In this document: positions 38,163-50,379 of the stretch, piece by piece | How the letters are laid out: every line of letters starts with the position of its first letter | Numbering within the stretch: the first letter of the stretch is position 1 | DNA from: Himantopus leucocephalus | Lineage: Eukaryota; Chordata; Aves; Charadriiformes; Recurvirostridae | Direction: 5' to 3' | Assembly: GCA_003993805.1 (NCBI GenBank) | Contig: RSEF01000002.1 | Span: forward strand, 95,393,515 to 95,457,514 | Length of the DNA stretch: 64,000 nt | Notes under the pieces: model-generated | What the model was told of the DNA's origin: nothing | The model's database searches: none | Seen by the model: the letters and a program-made list of their open reading frames with translations, nothing else | Made by a program: the position numbers and the translations under genes

Positions 38163-39439
38163 GTTGTTTGCCTGCTAGGAACTGCTGTTCCATCAAAAAA
38201 TCCCATAAAGAAAAGCCCGCTCTGTGATGTTAGTAGAACACGCAAAAGCCATCGACTACTAAAATCTTGTTGTTAAGCTTCTTTTCAGTAGCTTGACAAT
38301 TCAAAATTAGCATTGATTTAAAACCCTCCTCCCGGTAAGTATCAATACATAAAACATACCTCTGCATGTATTGTTTGCTGAGGAAAACATTAATAAACAA
38401 TAACAAAGATGAAAGCACTTGTTTTGTGAAGATATGTTGGGCTGCTTTTAGCAAGACACTTTTTAAAAAAGAATCTGTAAAGGGGGCATATGCATATTTA
38501 TGTGGATACCTTCACACTGTGCAGTTATGTCCATTTTATCATAGATATAAGTTTCAGTCTGAGCAAAGCTTACTATCCACAGACTGCTCCTTTCCCCCCT
38601 TTATTGTGACGTATATAACAGCATTTTAGTTTGATGTATAAACAGATGCATTTTCCAGAAAAAGGCTTAACAAATGTGATCTAAAATGAAGATATTCTGC
38701 TTACAAAATTACTGCATCACCACCCCCTTAAATTGCCTGAAAGTAAAAACTTCATTAAGACCTCAATCCTGGAAATAATTTATTAAATGTCATTAATAGT
38801 TACATTCTTGTAAGAGAATCTTTACAGAAAAGCCCGATAAAATCAAATCCATCAGGCTGCCTAGCAATTACTGTGAAAGGCCAGATAGTTTAACAGAGAA
38901 TGTTCCCTTTGTCAAGGCTGCGGACTTTTCTTGCTTTCATATGGGGTTCTATATCCAGCTCATAACTCTTTTCTAATTGCTAGCACATGCTTAAAAATGT
39001 AATAGAAAAGCTTTTATTTTCTATCAAATCCTTGATAGCTTTTTCAGGAAGGGCTAAACCCTAAATATTTAAGATTAGTTTCAATAACCATTTTTGTACT
39101 ATGCCCATAAAAAGCTTACAGGCTCCATTTTCTTCCCTTGCTACCATCCCTATACGTGTAGCACAGACTAATTCTTCCCTAGATGGTATACTGACCTCAT
39201 GAACCACAGGAATAATCCAATTCCTAATTCTGTGCTCACAGAATTCAGAGAATTTTTGTAGTGATTTAAATTAATCCTGAACCAGATACATAGGCTACAC
39301 CCCTGAATGCCCTTTTTACCCAGGTGCTGCTGGCCTTGCCCAGCTTTTCAGAAATGCTCCAAATCAAAGTTAGGATCAGTCACTGCAAAAATTTGGTCTT
39401 AACCTGACAAGAAAAAATTGATTTCAGGTAAAACAAAAC
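38163..39439. other. No gene seen
   Basis: AT-rich sequence with no recognisable exon or transposable element. Confidence 0.5.
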
Positions 39440-41115
39440 GTTTCAAGGATCACCTTCTTCAAGCTCAAGAGCAAGCAGGAAACCAAGCAAAGGCAGCACA
39501 AGACTTGCATGGATGGACAAGGAGCTCCTCACTAAACTAAAATGTAAAAAGTAAGGAGGTGGAAGCAGGGCCAGGTGACTCAGGAGGAGTACAGAGCCAT
39601 GGTCTGAGCATGCAGGGATGCGAACAGGAATTTGATGAGGGACATAATGGGAGCAAGAAGGCCTTCTGTAAGCAGAAGCCCTGGTGAGTAAAGACATGGA
39701 AAAGGCTAAAGTTCTCAACACTTTCTTTGCCTCAGTCTTTACTAGTGAGCCTTGCCTTCAGGAATCCCAGGCCCTGAGACCAGAGGGAAAGCCTAGTCCA
39801 AGGAATACTTACCATCATTGGAGCAGGATCAAGTTAGGGAACCCTTAAATAAACTGGGCATACACAAGTCCATGGGCCCTGTGGGATGCACCCATGAGCG
39901 CTGAGGGAGCTGGTTGATGTCACTTGCAAGGCCGATTCTGATAATCTTTGAAAGATCATGGTGACTGAGAGAAGTGCCCAAAGACTGGAGGAAAGCAAAT
40001 GTCACTCCTATCTTCAAGAAAGGCAAGAAGGAGCACTCAGGGAATTACAGGCTGGTCAGCCTCACCTCAGTCCCTGGGAAGGTGATAGAGTCTGGAAACC
40101 ATTTCCACACACATGAAGAACAAGAAGGTAATCAGGAGTAGTTAGCACGGATTTACAAAGAAGAAATCATGCTTAACCAACCTGATAGCTTTCTTCAATA
40201 AGATGACTGGTTTGGTGAATGAGGGGAAAGCAGCGGATGTTGTTTATCTGGACTTTAGTAAGGCTTTTGACACCGTCTCCCATTATATCCTCACAGATAA
40301 GCTGATGAAGTATGGTGCACTGAAAGCTGGCTTAACTGCCAGGCTTAGAGGGTTGTGATCAATGGCACAAAGTCCAGCTGGAAGCTAGTCCCTAGTGACA
40401 TACCCCAGGTGTCTTCTGCAGTCTAACGACTTCATTAATGACCTGGACAATGGGACAGCATACACACTCGACATATTTGCAGATGATACAACATATGATT
40501 GTGCTGCCATACAGAGGGACCTTGACAGGCTGGAGAACTGGAAAGAGGAACCTCATGAAGATTAACAAAGAGAAATGCAAAGTCCTCCATTTGTGTAGGT
40601 GTAACCCCAGGCACCAGTACAGGTCAGGATCTGACTGTCTGGAAAGCAACTTTGTAGAAAAGGATCTGGGGGTCCTAGCAGACAACAAGCCCACCACAAG
40701 GCAGCAATGTGCCCTTGTGGCAAAGAAGGTAAATGGCACCCTGGGCTGTATTACACTGATAGAGGTGATCCTTCCCCCTATTTAGCACTGGTGAGGCCAC
40801 ATCTGGAGGGCTGTGTCCAGTTCTCAGCTTCCCAGTACAAGAGATACAGACATATTGAAGTGAGTCTAGTGATGGGCTACAAAGATGAATAAGGGACTGC
40901 AGCATCTTTAATATGAGGAGAGACTGTAAGAGCTGGACCTGTTTAGCCTGCAGAAGAGATGGCTCAGGGGAGATCATCTCAGTGTGTTTCAATACCTGAA
41001 AAGAGCGTATAAAGAAGATGAAGCCAGGCTCTTCTCAGTGGTGCTCAGTGACAGGACAAGAGGCAAGGAGCGCAAACTGAAACACAAGAAATTCCACCTA
41101 AACGTAAGAAAAAAC
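39440..41115 (+). mobile_element. CR1 LINE, decayed ORF2 (reverse transcriptase) fragment
   Basis: The element starts within ORF2 (caaggatcaccttcttcaag). It continues through the reverse transcriptase: around 40248 the plus strand encodes YLDFSKAFDTVS, and around 40480 it encodes FADDT, the CR1 form of the catalytic YADD box. About 40558-40750 encodes the block [15 protein letters not shown] through QQCALVAKKVNGTLGCI, which follows the catalytic core. Frameshifts and deletions break the frame. The copy ends near 41115 (aacgtaagaaaaaact), before the 3' UTR octamer tail, so its 3' end is lost. The antisense frame at 39443-39721 is a shadow. Confidence 0.9.
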
Positions 41116-41209
41116 TTGCCAGAAAGCCCTCAGCCTTGAGCTGGGAGGGCTCTTTGTCTTCATTCCATCGAGAAACACATTTAGCCCTTACATGTGTCTA
41201 GAAAAGACA

Positions 41210-41416
41210 TACAGGCTCATTCATTGATGCAAGCAAAAGGCAAGAAGGCCTACCTATTTATGCTGCTCGTTTAGTTTCCTAATGATATATCCGTTGTTCT
41301 TTCATACGGACANTACAGGCTCATTCATTGACACAAGCAAAAGGCAAAAAGGCCTACCTATTTATGCTGCTAGTTTAGTTTCCTAATGATATATCCGTTG
41401 TTCTTTCATACGGACA
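41210..41416. repeat. Direct duplication around a single N (103 bp)
   Basis: Copies 41210-41312 and 41314-41416 are of equal length with a few substitutions and abut N 41313 on both sides. Both start tacaggctcattcattga and end ttctttcatacggaca. Confidence 0.92.
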
Positions 41417-42096
41417 CAGTGACTAACAGCTTTAATAACCTGTGAGCAGACAGACTTGATTACATCTCTCTTCATCGTATTATAGAATTCAGCCTCTTTA
41501 AAGAGAAAGCAGAGTTTCCGCACAGCTGATCAGGAACCAGAATTCCTGTTATATATGAAATTCCAACATATTAAAAAGTAATCCTGATTTGAATTGCTAA
41601 TATAAAGTGATCAAATTCCTGTGAAGTGAAAATATAAAAAAGAACACCACACGATTCATTCCCATGAACAAGCATCCTCTCCATAATTTATAAACAGGCT
41701 TTAAGGAAATAGTTGCTGGAGTTGCTGAAGAGATTGCACTTACTGGCCTAATAAAGTGTCTTTCCATCACCAACTACATTCTGAGTGACATAACTCAAAA
41801 AGTCACCATGTTGGGTTGTTCTGATTCCTGTAAACTTCTAAAGTTAGTAAAAACCCACATCTTGCTAATTACATTTTAACAGCACTTAACAAGATGTATG
41901 AAAACTAGTATCTTGTAATCTACAAGAAAATCAGATAAATCAAAATATTTCCACATTTTGTAGATACAAGACATCATGACATTTCTTAAAAAAAAACAAC
42001 ACCCCAAACCCTCAGAAACTGCACATTTACAAAAAATGTTTAAATTACATGAAAATGAAATATCAGAGAATAATTTGTTTAATAAACACATTTCTG

Positions 42097-42456
42097 ACCA
42101 ATAACAACTGCAAGGGAAGGCTATATCAATATCACCAAGAAGATCTGCAGAAGTCTTAGCTCTTTCTAGAGTTACCTTTCCGAGATTTGGTAGACTCTCA
42201 GTAGAACACAACACAAACAGAAGGAAAATCAGTTCTGGATTTAAGAACAGATTAACAAAGGTCTTCACAATTCCTTNAACCAATAACAACTGCAAGGGAA
42301 GGCTATATCAATATCATCAAGAAGCTCTGCAGAAGTCTTAGCTCCTTCTATTACCTTTCTGAGATTTGGTAGTCTCTCAGTAGAACACAACACAAACAGA
42401 AGGAAAATCAGTTTCTGGATTTAAGAACAGATTAACAAAGGTCTTCACAATTCCTT
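42097..42456. repeat. Direct duplication around a single N (180/178 bp)
   Basis: Copies 42097-42276 and 42279-42456 flank N 42277. Both run from accaataacaactgcaagg to gtcttcacaattcctt, with small indels and substitutions. This is the longest of the N-centred duplications. Confidence 0.92.
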
Positions 42457-42684
42457 GGGAATGTGCCTTATCACAAACCACCACGGGCACTGCTTGAGGG
42501 ACAAGGAAGACAGTTGCCAACTTTTCCTTCTAGCTGTATTCTACCAGGCTCATCAAATAGGAAAGAGGCTCCTATGCGGGCACACAAGGACTTCTTACGG
42601 ACTTACTGGAAGAAGGAAATCATCTGTGTAGGATAGCACCTCAAAACAAATCATGTGGTCCTTATGGATTTTCCACATTTACTA

Positions 42685-42895
42685 GAAGAATAGCTTCAGT
42701 GCAGAGAGGTTGCTTGGACACCTTGAATCATTATTGCTGAGGTAAAGGGGAAAGAACACTTTGGAAAATGCTTGCAGCTCATTTAAAGCNGGAAGAATAT
42801 CTTCAGTGCACAGGGTTGCTTGGACACCTTGAATCATTATTGCTGAGGTACAGGGGAAAGAACACTTTGGAAAATGCTTGCAGCTCATTTAAAGC
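42685..42895. repeat. Direct duplication around a single N (105/104 bp)
   Basis: Copies 42685-42789 and 42792-42895 flank N 42790. Both start gaagaata and end gcagctcatttaaagc. It lies only about 230 bp right of the previous N-centred duplication. Confidence 0.92.
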
Positions 42896-45750
42896 CAAGA
42901 AAACAAAAATCTAAGACTAATAATGTTTCTTCCTTTATAGAGGAATCCTTCCCTGTGGTGGACAAAGTAACATATATTTCCTAGTGCAACCCTTCTCATA
43001 AAGATCTGTAGGCCGCGGACAACTGGACATAAACTACACTAGCTCCAAGGCTATTTAAGTTGTAATAAATCCTGTACAGCTTCAAAATCATAAAGATGTC
43101 CTAATACCATTTTTACCTTTCTTCTTTTACTTTCATATGCCCTAAGCTCAGTACGAAGCACAGGTCATCCAGACCTGGGTTTCACCTGCACCAGGTCACC
43201 AAAACCAACCCGAGGCTTGTTATTTATATATTCACTTACTGAAACAGGTAAAACATAGTCAAAGTATTGTGATACTTTGGCATTGAGCAGGCTCAATTAA
43301 GATGTGAATATCAGACTAAATTGCCACATTTATTTGGAGCAGGGTGTTATAATTTACCTACAACATAATATGTATAAGTGTACAGTGTGGTAAACCCAAA
43401 GATTTCTGCTACTGCTAGTCAAGTCACACTGAGATACTAAAAATTACAATGACCAAAAAAAAAGAAGCAGTAGGTACACCCACAACAAATTCTCCATAAA
43501 GGTAGTCTCTGGGGTCCTGGCAAGGGTAAGCTGAATTCTCACTGCTTCAAAACAATGTCAGCTGCTGCCATCAGACAATGCTAACTGAGCCTGGCATTGC
43601 ACTAAGCAGCCTCTGCTTGGGAATGCCCTCCCAGGTCTTTACTAAAATTTAAATGTTTTATTCCATCACCACTAGCTGATGAACATAGAAAACTGACAAA
43701 ATCCACTGAACAATCTACTGATGACAAACTGCTGATGTACATCTCCACAAAATCTTCCCAGTAACCACATGCACACAAACCAATACAGAGGGCTCGTATA
43801 CCCCACAGACGGTGCTTACTCCTGTTCTCTTCCCCAAACATACACCCTTCACTCCCAGAAATACACAGAACCCACAAAATTACTAAAAACTTCCAGTTCA
43901 CATGCTTTATGCCATTCCTATCTAACCTCTCACAAACATCAATAGTTCCAACCCAGGTATCTTGGATTATATCTGTCCCCTTTTAAGGATGCAGAGAAAG
44001 CAAGTAAGAAGAGGAGACAGAAGCTACCACTGCTCAAGCAGCTCCTCTGGGGGCAAGTAAGACCTGCAGCAACTCAGGAAACTCCCTTTTAAATATGAGT
44101 CCAGGAGAAGTTTGTAAAAATTGCTCCTAATTCTCTTCTGACATGAAGATAAGTCAAAAAGAATGAAAAGGTAGTCAAAGATTGTTAACAGGGGAGAATG
44201 GGAAGCAGACTCTAAATGTTTCCTCCACCCCGTGTTGTAAAGCAGATATGGATGCTTTCTTTAAATCTCAAGGCATTAACACTGCTTCATAGCCATTCTG
44301 CCAGTTTCATTAATTGCACTTCTATTCCAATCATTTCATAAGCAGACTGTACTTATAATCTGGCTATTTATCCTAATGTTTGATGTTTCTGACTCACATA
44401 AATACATTATGTTTGAACGCAGAGAAGTACTTTGCATGACAAATTTGGGATTTCTGCCGGAAACATTTGACTGAAATTTATTTTTGCTATCCATAGGGAA
44501 TAAGCCTCTACATTATTTGATTGTTATTCACATTTTGGTAATCGCATTACGAACCTCTACTAAGAAATGAAATGGCAGTGTGCCTTTTTTTCCCTCAAGA
44601 ACAAATGTCTCCCTCCCCTTCCCAAAAGCACAGACCTTGAAAAAGCATTAGAAAATTAAAAAGCCAACAGAAATAAAATGATGTATCTATGTTTGAATAT
44701 TCATTAAAACACGGTATTGCTTAGTCACTGCTCGCTATTTGGATGATGCATGGTGCTTCCCTGCAACAATGGGAATTGTCTTGTTTTTATGGGATGGGTG
44801 TAGACTTTAGTGGACAGACTCCTAATGGTGTTCAGCCATCCTAACTGCATTAATATTGCTAGGCCATAAGCCACTTTACATCAGTCAATGATCTGACTTT
44901 ATGTTATAAATAAGAACACAGAGAAATAGTAACAGATTTCATTTCTGGGCTTTATTCAGAGCCGTCTTGATACTCCTCATGCTATCCGGCAGCTGCTCTA
45001 CCTACAATGCATGATACTAAACACCACATGCCTGAGTTGTCTACTGGAGTTATTTGCCCTTGGCATTGTTTGCCCTTTGTTTCTGTGTTGTTATACTCTT
45101 CTCTCCCAGAGACTTTCCCTAGCAGTTCCCGCACTGGCAGAAAATTTACCGCACTTTATCTCATTCTGTATAGCTATTATCAAACATCACAAGCACAAGA
45201 AAGGATGACATAAAAATATCTTTGGGCTACTAAAACCCATAAGTCAAATTCATCTCTTGTTTCACCTCACAAATCACAGCGATCTGTTAATTGTATCCCT
45301 CACTGCTTTTAGATTTTGTGAGCATCAAATCACAGCAAGTTTTTTCTCTGGAATTTGCTGAAAAATACAACAAAAACTATAGCTAAACAAAAAATGCTGC
45401 CTCTACTCTTACCCTTTTTAACATCAGTTTTCTAATCTGAGTATCTGACGTATTTCCTACCCCCTGACCGTTCAGCAGCACTTGAGAATCTACTTTGCTT
45501 TGTTATACTGTCCCAAAACTCCTATTGACCACATTTCCACCAACTGACCAGCAGGAAACCCTGATTTTCTGTACTTGGAAAGAATATGAACACAAAGTCA
45601 TGGTGGAAATGGAAACTGAGGAGAATGCACAGCCTCGCATCCCAAGCAGAGCTGCTCCGCTGAAGCAGTTGTGCCTGTGCTCAGAATGCAAAGAGGAGGT
45701 TGCTGAACTGCATAACATCATGGACACCTCAGGCTCAGCCCCATCATAGG
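42896..45750. other. No gene seen
   Basis: AT-rich sequence. Short open frames (for example 43602-43901 on the minus strand and 45495-45749 on the plus strand) are unrecognised. Confidence 0.5.
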
Positions 45751-45799
45751 ATGGCATCTGGCAGGGGGGTTGGACTAGATGATCTCCAGAGGTCCCTTC
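45751..45799 (+). mobile_element. CR1-type 3' end fragment, cut by a gap
   Basis: The text atggcatctggcagggggg, ttggactagatgatctccag and aggtcccttc is a CR1 3' UTR of a different subfamily from those at 3373 and 27927. It stops at a 10-N gap (45800-45809). Confidence 0.75.
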
Positions 45800-45809
45800 N
45801 NNNNNNNNN
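45800..45809. other. Assembly gap, 10 N, between two CR1 fragments
   Basis: Ten N. The left side is a CR1 3' tail and the right side is internal ORF2, so two different copies are joined here. Confidence 0.95.
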
Positions 45810-46752
45810 AGGCTCAGTACTGGGGCCGGTTCTCTTCAATATCTTTATCAATAACCTGGATTGAGTGCACGCTCAGTAAGTTTGCAAATGACACTATGTT
45901 AGGCAGGAGTGTAAACATACTTGAGGGTAGGATGGCTCTACAGAGGGATCTGGACAGGCTGGACCAATGGGCCGAGGCCAGTGGTATGAGGTTCAACAAG
46001 GCCAAGTGCTAGGTCCTGCACTTTGGTCACAACCACTCCATGTAGCGCTACAGGCTTGGAGAAGAGTGGCTGGAAAACTGCCTGGCAGAGAAGAACCTGG
46101 GAGTGTTGGTCGACAGCCAGCTGAANAAAATAGTGTAACCATCAGGACTAGGAAAGCGATCATTCCCGTGTACTCAGCACTGGTAAGGCTCCATGCCGAG
46201 TACTGTGCTCAGTTTTGACCCTCTCACTACAAGAAAGACATAGAGGTGCTGGAGCGTGTCCAGAGAAGGGCAACAAAGCTGCTGAGGGGTCTTGAGAATA
46301 AGTCTTATGAGAAGTGGTTGAGGGAANTGAGAATAAGTTTTATGAGAAGTGGTTGAGGGAACTGGGGCTTTGTAGCCCAGAGAAGAGGAGGCCGAGGGGA
46401 GACCTTATTGGTCTTTACAACCACCTGAAAGGAGGTTGTTATGAAGTGGGGGTGGACCTCTTCTCACCAGTAACAAGCACTAGGACAAGAGGAAATGGCC
46501 TCAAGTTGCACCAGGGGAGGTTTAGATTGGATATTAGGAAAAATTTCTTCACTGTCAAGCATTGGAACAAGCTGCCCAGGGAAGTGGTGGAGTTGCCATC
46601 CCTGTCGGCGGTGAGTATTTAAAAGGGATGTTGAGGTGATGCTTAGGGACATGGTTTAGTGGTGGGTTTTGGCAGTGTTAGGTTGATGGTTGGACTTGAT
46701 GATCTTAAAGGTCCCTTCCAACCTAGAAAATTCTATGGTTCTGATTCTAACC
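45810..46752 (+). mobile_element. CR1 LINE, end of ORF2 plus 3' UTR, decayed
   Basis: It begins in the reverse transcriptase (ggctcagtactggggccggt). It encodes LSKFANDTM where the catalytic YADD box should be, then [21 protein letters not shown]. The 3' UTR follows, with aggttgatggttggacttga and aaggtcccttccaacctaga, and a weak tail ending near 46752. Two single N's (46126 and 46327) interrupt it. The second lies between two 34-bp copies (46293-46326 and 46328-46361) of tgagaataag...gagggaa. Confidence 0.92.
46293..46361. repeat. Direct duplication around a single N (34 bp), within CR1
   Basis: Copies 46293-46326 and 46328-46361 abut N 46327 and differ at one base. Confidence 0.88.
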
Positions 46753-46779
46753 TTGGTGTGTGATCCCACAGCTTTGTCA

Positions 46780-48295
46780 TGGGCAAGATTGTTATTATCG
46801 CCCTCCCTCTTCAAGCCTAGTTTAAACCTCTGTCAATGAGTCCTGCTAGCTTTTGAGCAAAACCTCTGTCAATGAGCCCTGCTAACTTTTGAGCAAAGAC
46901 CCTCTTCGCTCTTTCAGAAAGGTGAATCCCATTTGCCACCAGCAAGTCTGGTGCTGTGTAGGCCATGCCATTATCAAAAACCCAAAACTGTGTCAGTGAC
47001 ACCAGCCATGGAGCAACATATAATAAAAAATTAATAGATTTTGATTGCCCTTGGACTACATGTTGTGGCTTGATCGCCACCCACATGAAGCAACAGTTAT
47101 GGGTAATAGTCCAAGGGCCGTATCAGGCTAGGAAGTTTCCTAGTGATGTCCTTAGATGAGCGCCAGGGAGGCAGAAGACTTCCCTAAGAGCAGGGTCTGT
47201 CTGGCATATTGGACCCTCTGTTCCCCTCAAAATGGAGTGCCCTAGAACTATAACCTGTCTTGCCTTCCTTGTGAGGGTGGTTGTGATACAGGGTGTAGGC
47301 CTTTCTGCCCTTAGCAGCACATCTGGTGAAGCTGGACGGTCATTCACATCATCCATTAACTGACCTTCCACATCCAGAGCCTCATACTTGTTGTACAGAG
47401 GCACCTGGGAAGGCGGGGTGGGGCTTCACTTGCCTCCCCAAGTGTGGACTTCCTCCATTTACTCCTCTCCTTAAAGCCACTGCCTTCAGCCTGTCAGGGG
47501 GGAGCATACAGGATCCCCTTGATCTTGTTTTTTTTTCTGGTGGCTGTTCCCATATCTGTCTCTGGAAGGCAGAGCATGGTTCCACCAGTCTGTCTCTTTC
47601 TCATACTCCCTGATGCTCCTTAACCTTTCTATTTCTTCTTGTAGCTCTGCCACCAGGTTGAGCAGATCATCCACCTGGTCACACCTCACACATCCGTTCT
47701 CACTACTGCCATTTGTTACCAGTGAAAGGCTCTGGCATTCCTTGTATCCTGAGACTTGAATTGCTGCATGTTTTCATGGGAGCTCTGTCTGGGTTGCCAC
47801 ACCCTTCTGCTGAGTGCAGAGGACATGGCTTTCTGCCAGGTGGGTATCATAGCTAAGCTTCTTCTGAGAGGGTGATGACCTCCAATTGAACTTACCCCTT
47901 GAGCTGATAGGGTGATTATGCCCTTCCTGCACGCCCTTCCACGGGAACTGCCATGAAAACTGCCATGCCACATCCTGGTTGAGGTGCCATGCCCTCTTTG
48001 CCCACACTGTTGGCACTGCTCCTGGTCACTCGCGCTTCCCAGACTGCTTTTTATAGGTACGCAGGATGTTGCTGGTGCTCTGGCAATGCCCAGGCCTCGT
48101 AAGTGTCTCCCACGAGAGCTGCTGCCTCCTGGCGGGTCTCTCTGCTGCTTCCCTACCTCAGGAAAACTGCCTGTGTGCTGAGATCTTCTGGTCCGCTGAT
48201 GATAGGTCCCACTCCAGAGCAGCTCCTCTCGGCTACTGAGTGAGTGGCCTACCATGTTAATGATTAGATCAGAATTAGTGTTAACTGCCATTTAG
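46780..48295 (-). pseudogene. CR1 ORF1 remnant (zinc-finger/coiled-coil and SGNH esterase-like protein)
   Basis: Minus-strand frames together resemble the ORF1 protein of avian CR1. An N-terminal part lies at about 47774-48016 and contains CTQQKGVATQTEL. It is followed at 47486-47689 by a coiled coil with heptad leucines (DDLLNLVAELQEEIERLRS). An esterase-like domain lies at 47123-47404 and carries VLGHSILRGTEG, where SGNH hydrolases have a GDSL-type motif; here Asp-Ser is His-Ser. The C-terminal part, 46817-47086, contains GIHLSERAKRVFAQKLAGLI and a stop at 46817. Frames change between the pieces, so it is not functional. Residues FAQKLAGLIDRG appear twice through a local tandem duplication. 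An overlapping 191-aa minus frame (47716-48291) is in another frame and is only partly plausible as CR1 sequence. Confidence 0.8.
46825..46899. repeat. Tandem duplication of about 36 bp in the CR1 ORF1 3' end
   Basis: The motif aacctctgtcaatgag occurs twice. Each copy is followed by a variant of cctgctagcttttgagc. At the protein level it doubles FAQKLAGLIDRG just before the ORF1 stop. The copies differ at several bases, so it predates the recent history of the copy. Confidence 0.75.
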
Positions 48296-50379
48296 AGATT
48301 GTCAGTCTTGGAGACAGGACCAACCAAAATATAAATTTAATTCTGCTTGGTAATCATGTTTCTTTGTGTATTTTCTGGAACTATACGATTGCAAGCTATA
48401 TGGAAAAGCTATGGGGAACTTGTCCTTTACTAAAAGTTTCAATATTTTTTGCTTTTCTTAAGAAAAGGAATGGATGAATCATTTGTTGATTTACATTAAT
48501 CACATGTTTTTAAGATTTCTCTTTTGATAGTATAATTTTAAATTAAAAAGAATCATTGTACCTTACAGATAGCTTTTGTTCCATTCTTACACAAAACCGT
48601 CATTGTTCTTATGCTAATCCCTAACTTTTTAGTGGAGAATAAAAGAAAAGGGAAGAGAAAAGGAAGGAGGGCAACAAAGAATTCTGTCAGATGCTGACAC
48701 TGCATATGTTATATTTATATATGAATGCTATATGTATATATTCATATGACATATGACTATTCAATAGTCCATTGAATATATTGAAGAATATATTCAGTAT
48801 TACGGTAGGAAAGTTGAATCAAACTAGGGGCAGAATTTTCTTAGGAAGTGAAAATATGGGTTGCCTAGAAGTGAAAAACTAGCTTACCTGAGAGGAGAGC
48901 TTCCATCATTGGAATAACCAGACTGAATAGGACAAAGCTTATTGACCAATAGAATAATTGAGTTTCTAGAGAAATTCAGACTGTCTAACTGACTGGCCAA
49001 AGACAAAGTAATTGGACTTATACATAAGAAGAAGAAGAAGCATCTATTAAACATATGTGCATTTCTGCCTACGCTCAAGACAACCACAGAATCTTACTGA
49101 TTTCTTGCACGTGTTAAAAATATTCCATATAGTGGAAAGGCCAAAAAGTTCAGGTAAATTCTCATGATTTCTTAAATGTAGCTTTTATTTGCATACAAGT
49201 CTTATAAATCTCTTGCTCATATATAGTCATATGTTGTATTCCTCTCTGACTCATACATTTTATTTAAATCCCTTCTATGTAACATTTGTTCTCTTCAGGG
49301 CAAAGGGTACTTTTTTTTGTATGGGAACTTCAGTTCCACTGTAGTACTTTTTTACAGCACTCTTGTTTTCTGCATGTTGAATGATATATTAGATGATTCC
49401 TTTAGGTCAGTAAATGAATTCTTAATATACCAGCATCTAATTCTAAGTTTCATGACAATTACAGTGTAGAAAAAGATTTACAAGAAAAATTAACTCTAAC
49501 AACAATGTGTGGGAGGGCTTATACACAGTAAAAAGACCATAAGATCACAGCTGGCAGGCAAAGGGAAGTACTGTGTTAGCACTAAGTGATTAACTTGCAG
49601 AAGACTAAAATGACTAATATGACATTAGCAAAGAAAACATTGTTCTGTCATTTATATTGTGTCAAAATGTGCTTGATGCCTCATAGGTGGTTCTTATAAA
49701 GGAAGCTTACTGACCTAAGCCAAATATTGTGCTCTTACATATCATTATGGTAGGAAATCAGCATAAGTTTCTCAATAACTATTTTTGGGTAAGAAACTGT
49801 GGAAATTAAGAAAATGGTATTTTTCTCAAAAGTTAACTGAATTAAACTTTTGAATCTACCATTTCTGACAGGGATGTGAAAAGAGCAGTTATAATATTAA
49901 GAGATTTTGTAGAATCACTTGATATTTAAGAAAGGTTATGGGATAAAATTTTCATAATATTAATTCATTGGGAACCTGTAGTGTAATCCAATGAGATAAT
50001 GAAGATGACCAGAGGGTAAAGCCAAACGGATTACTAATTTTTTAAAAATAATGACCTACATTGTCCTTTATATTCATTTTGCATCCCTGCTCTGAAAAGA
50101 AGACAAATTGAATTTCTTACAGGAAAGCAGAATCCATTTTTTAAAAGAAAATATACCAAATACAGTTTGATTTTTATTTATTGCAGGGAATTTCATACTA
50201 ACTTCTGGTACCATGTTTGCAAACAATATGAAAATGTTCCATGAATGAAATAGTGATGCTTTTGAGGGAGAAGATACTACTAAATATTTCCTCAGGTTAC
50301 TTTTATTTCTTTTTGTACTTACATCATTTCAGTTTAAGTTTGACTTAGGCTGTAGATAATCATTGCCTGAACAAAGGCG
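48296..50379. other. No gene seen; very AT-rich
   Basis: AT-rich DNA with a stretch of short TA-rich palindromes at about 48708-48800 and a perfect 16-bp palindrome (48452-48467, cttttcttaagaaaag). There is no retroviral gag or 5' LTR upstream of the pol remnant that begins near 50380. Confidence 0.6.

Noticed and set aside
39443..40026. Minus-strand open frames of 92 and 65 aa
   Set aside because: They are antisense to the CR1 ORF2 fragment.
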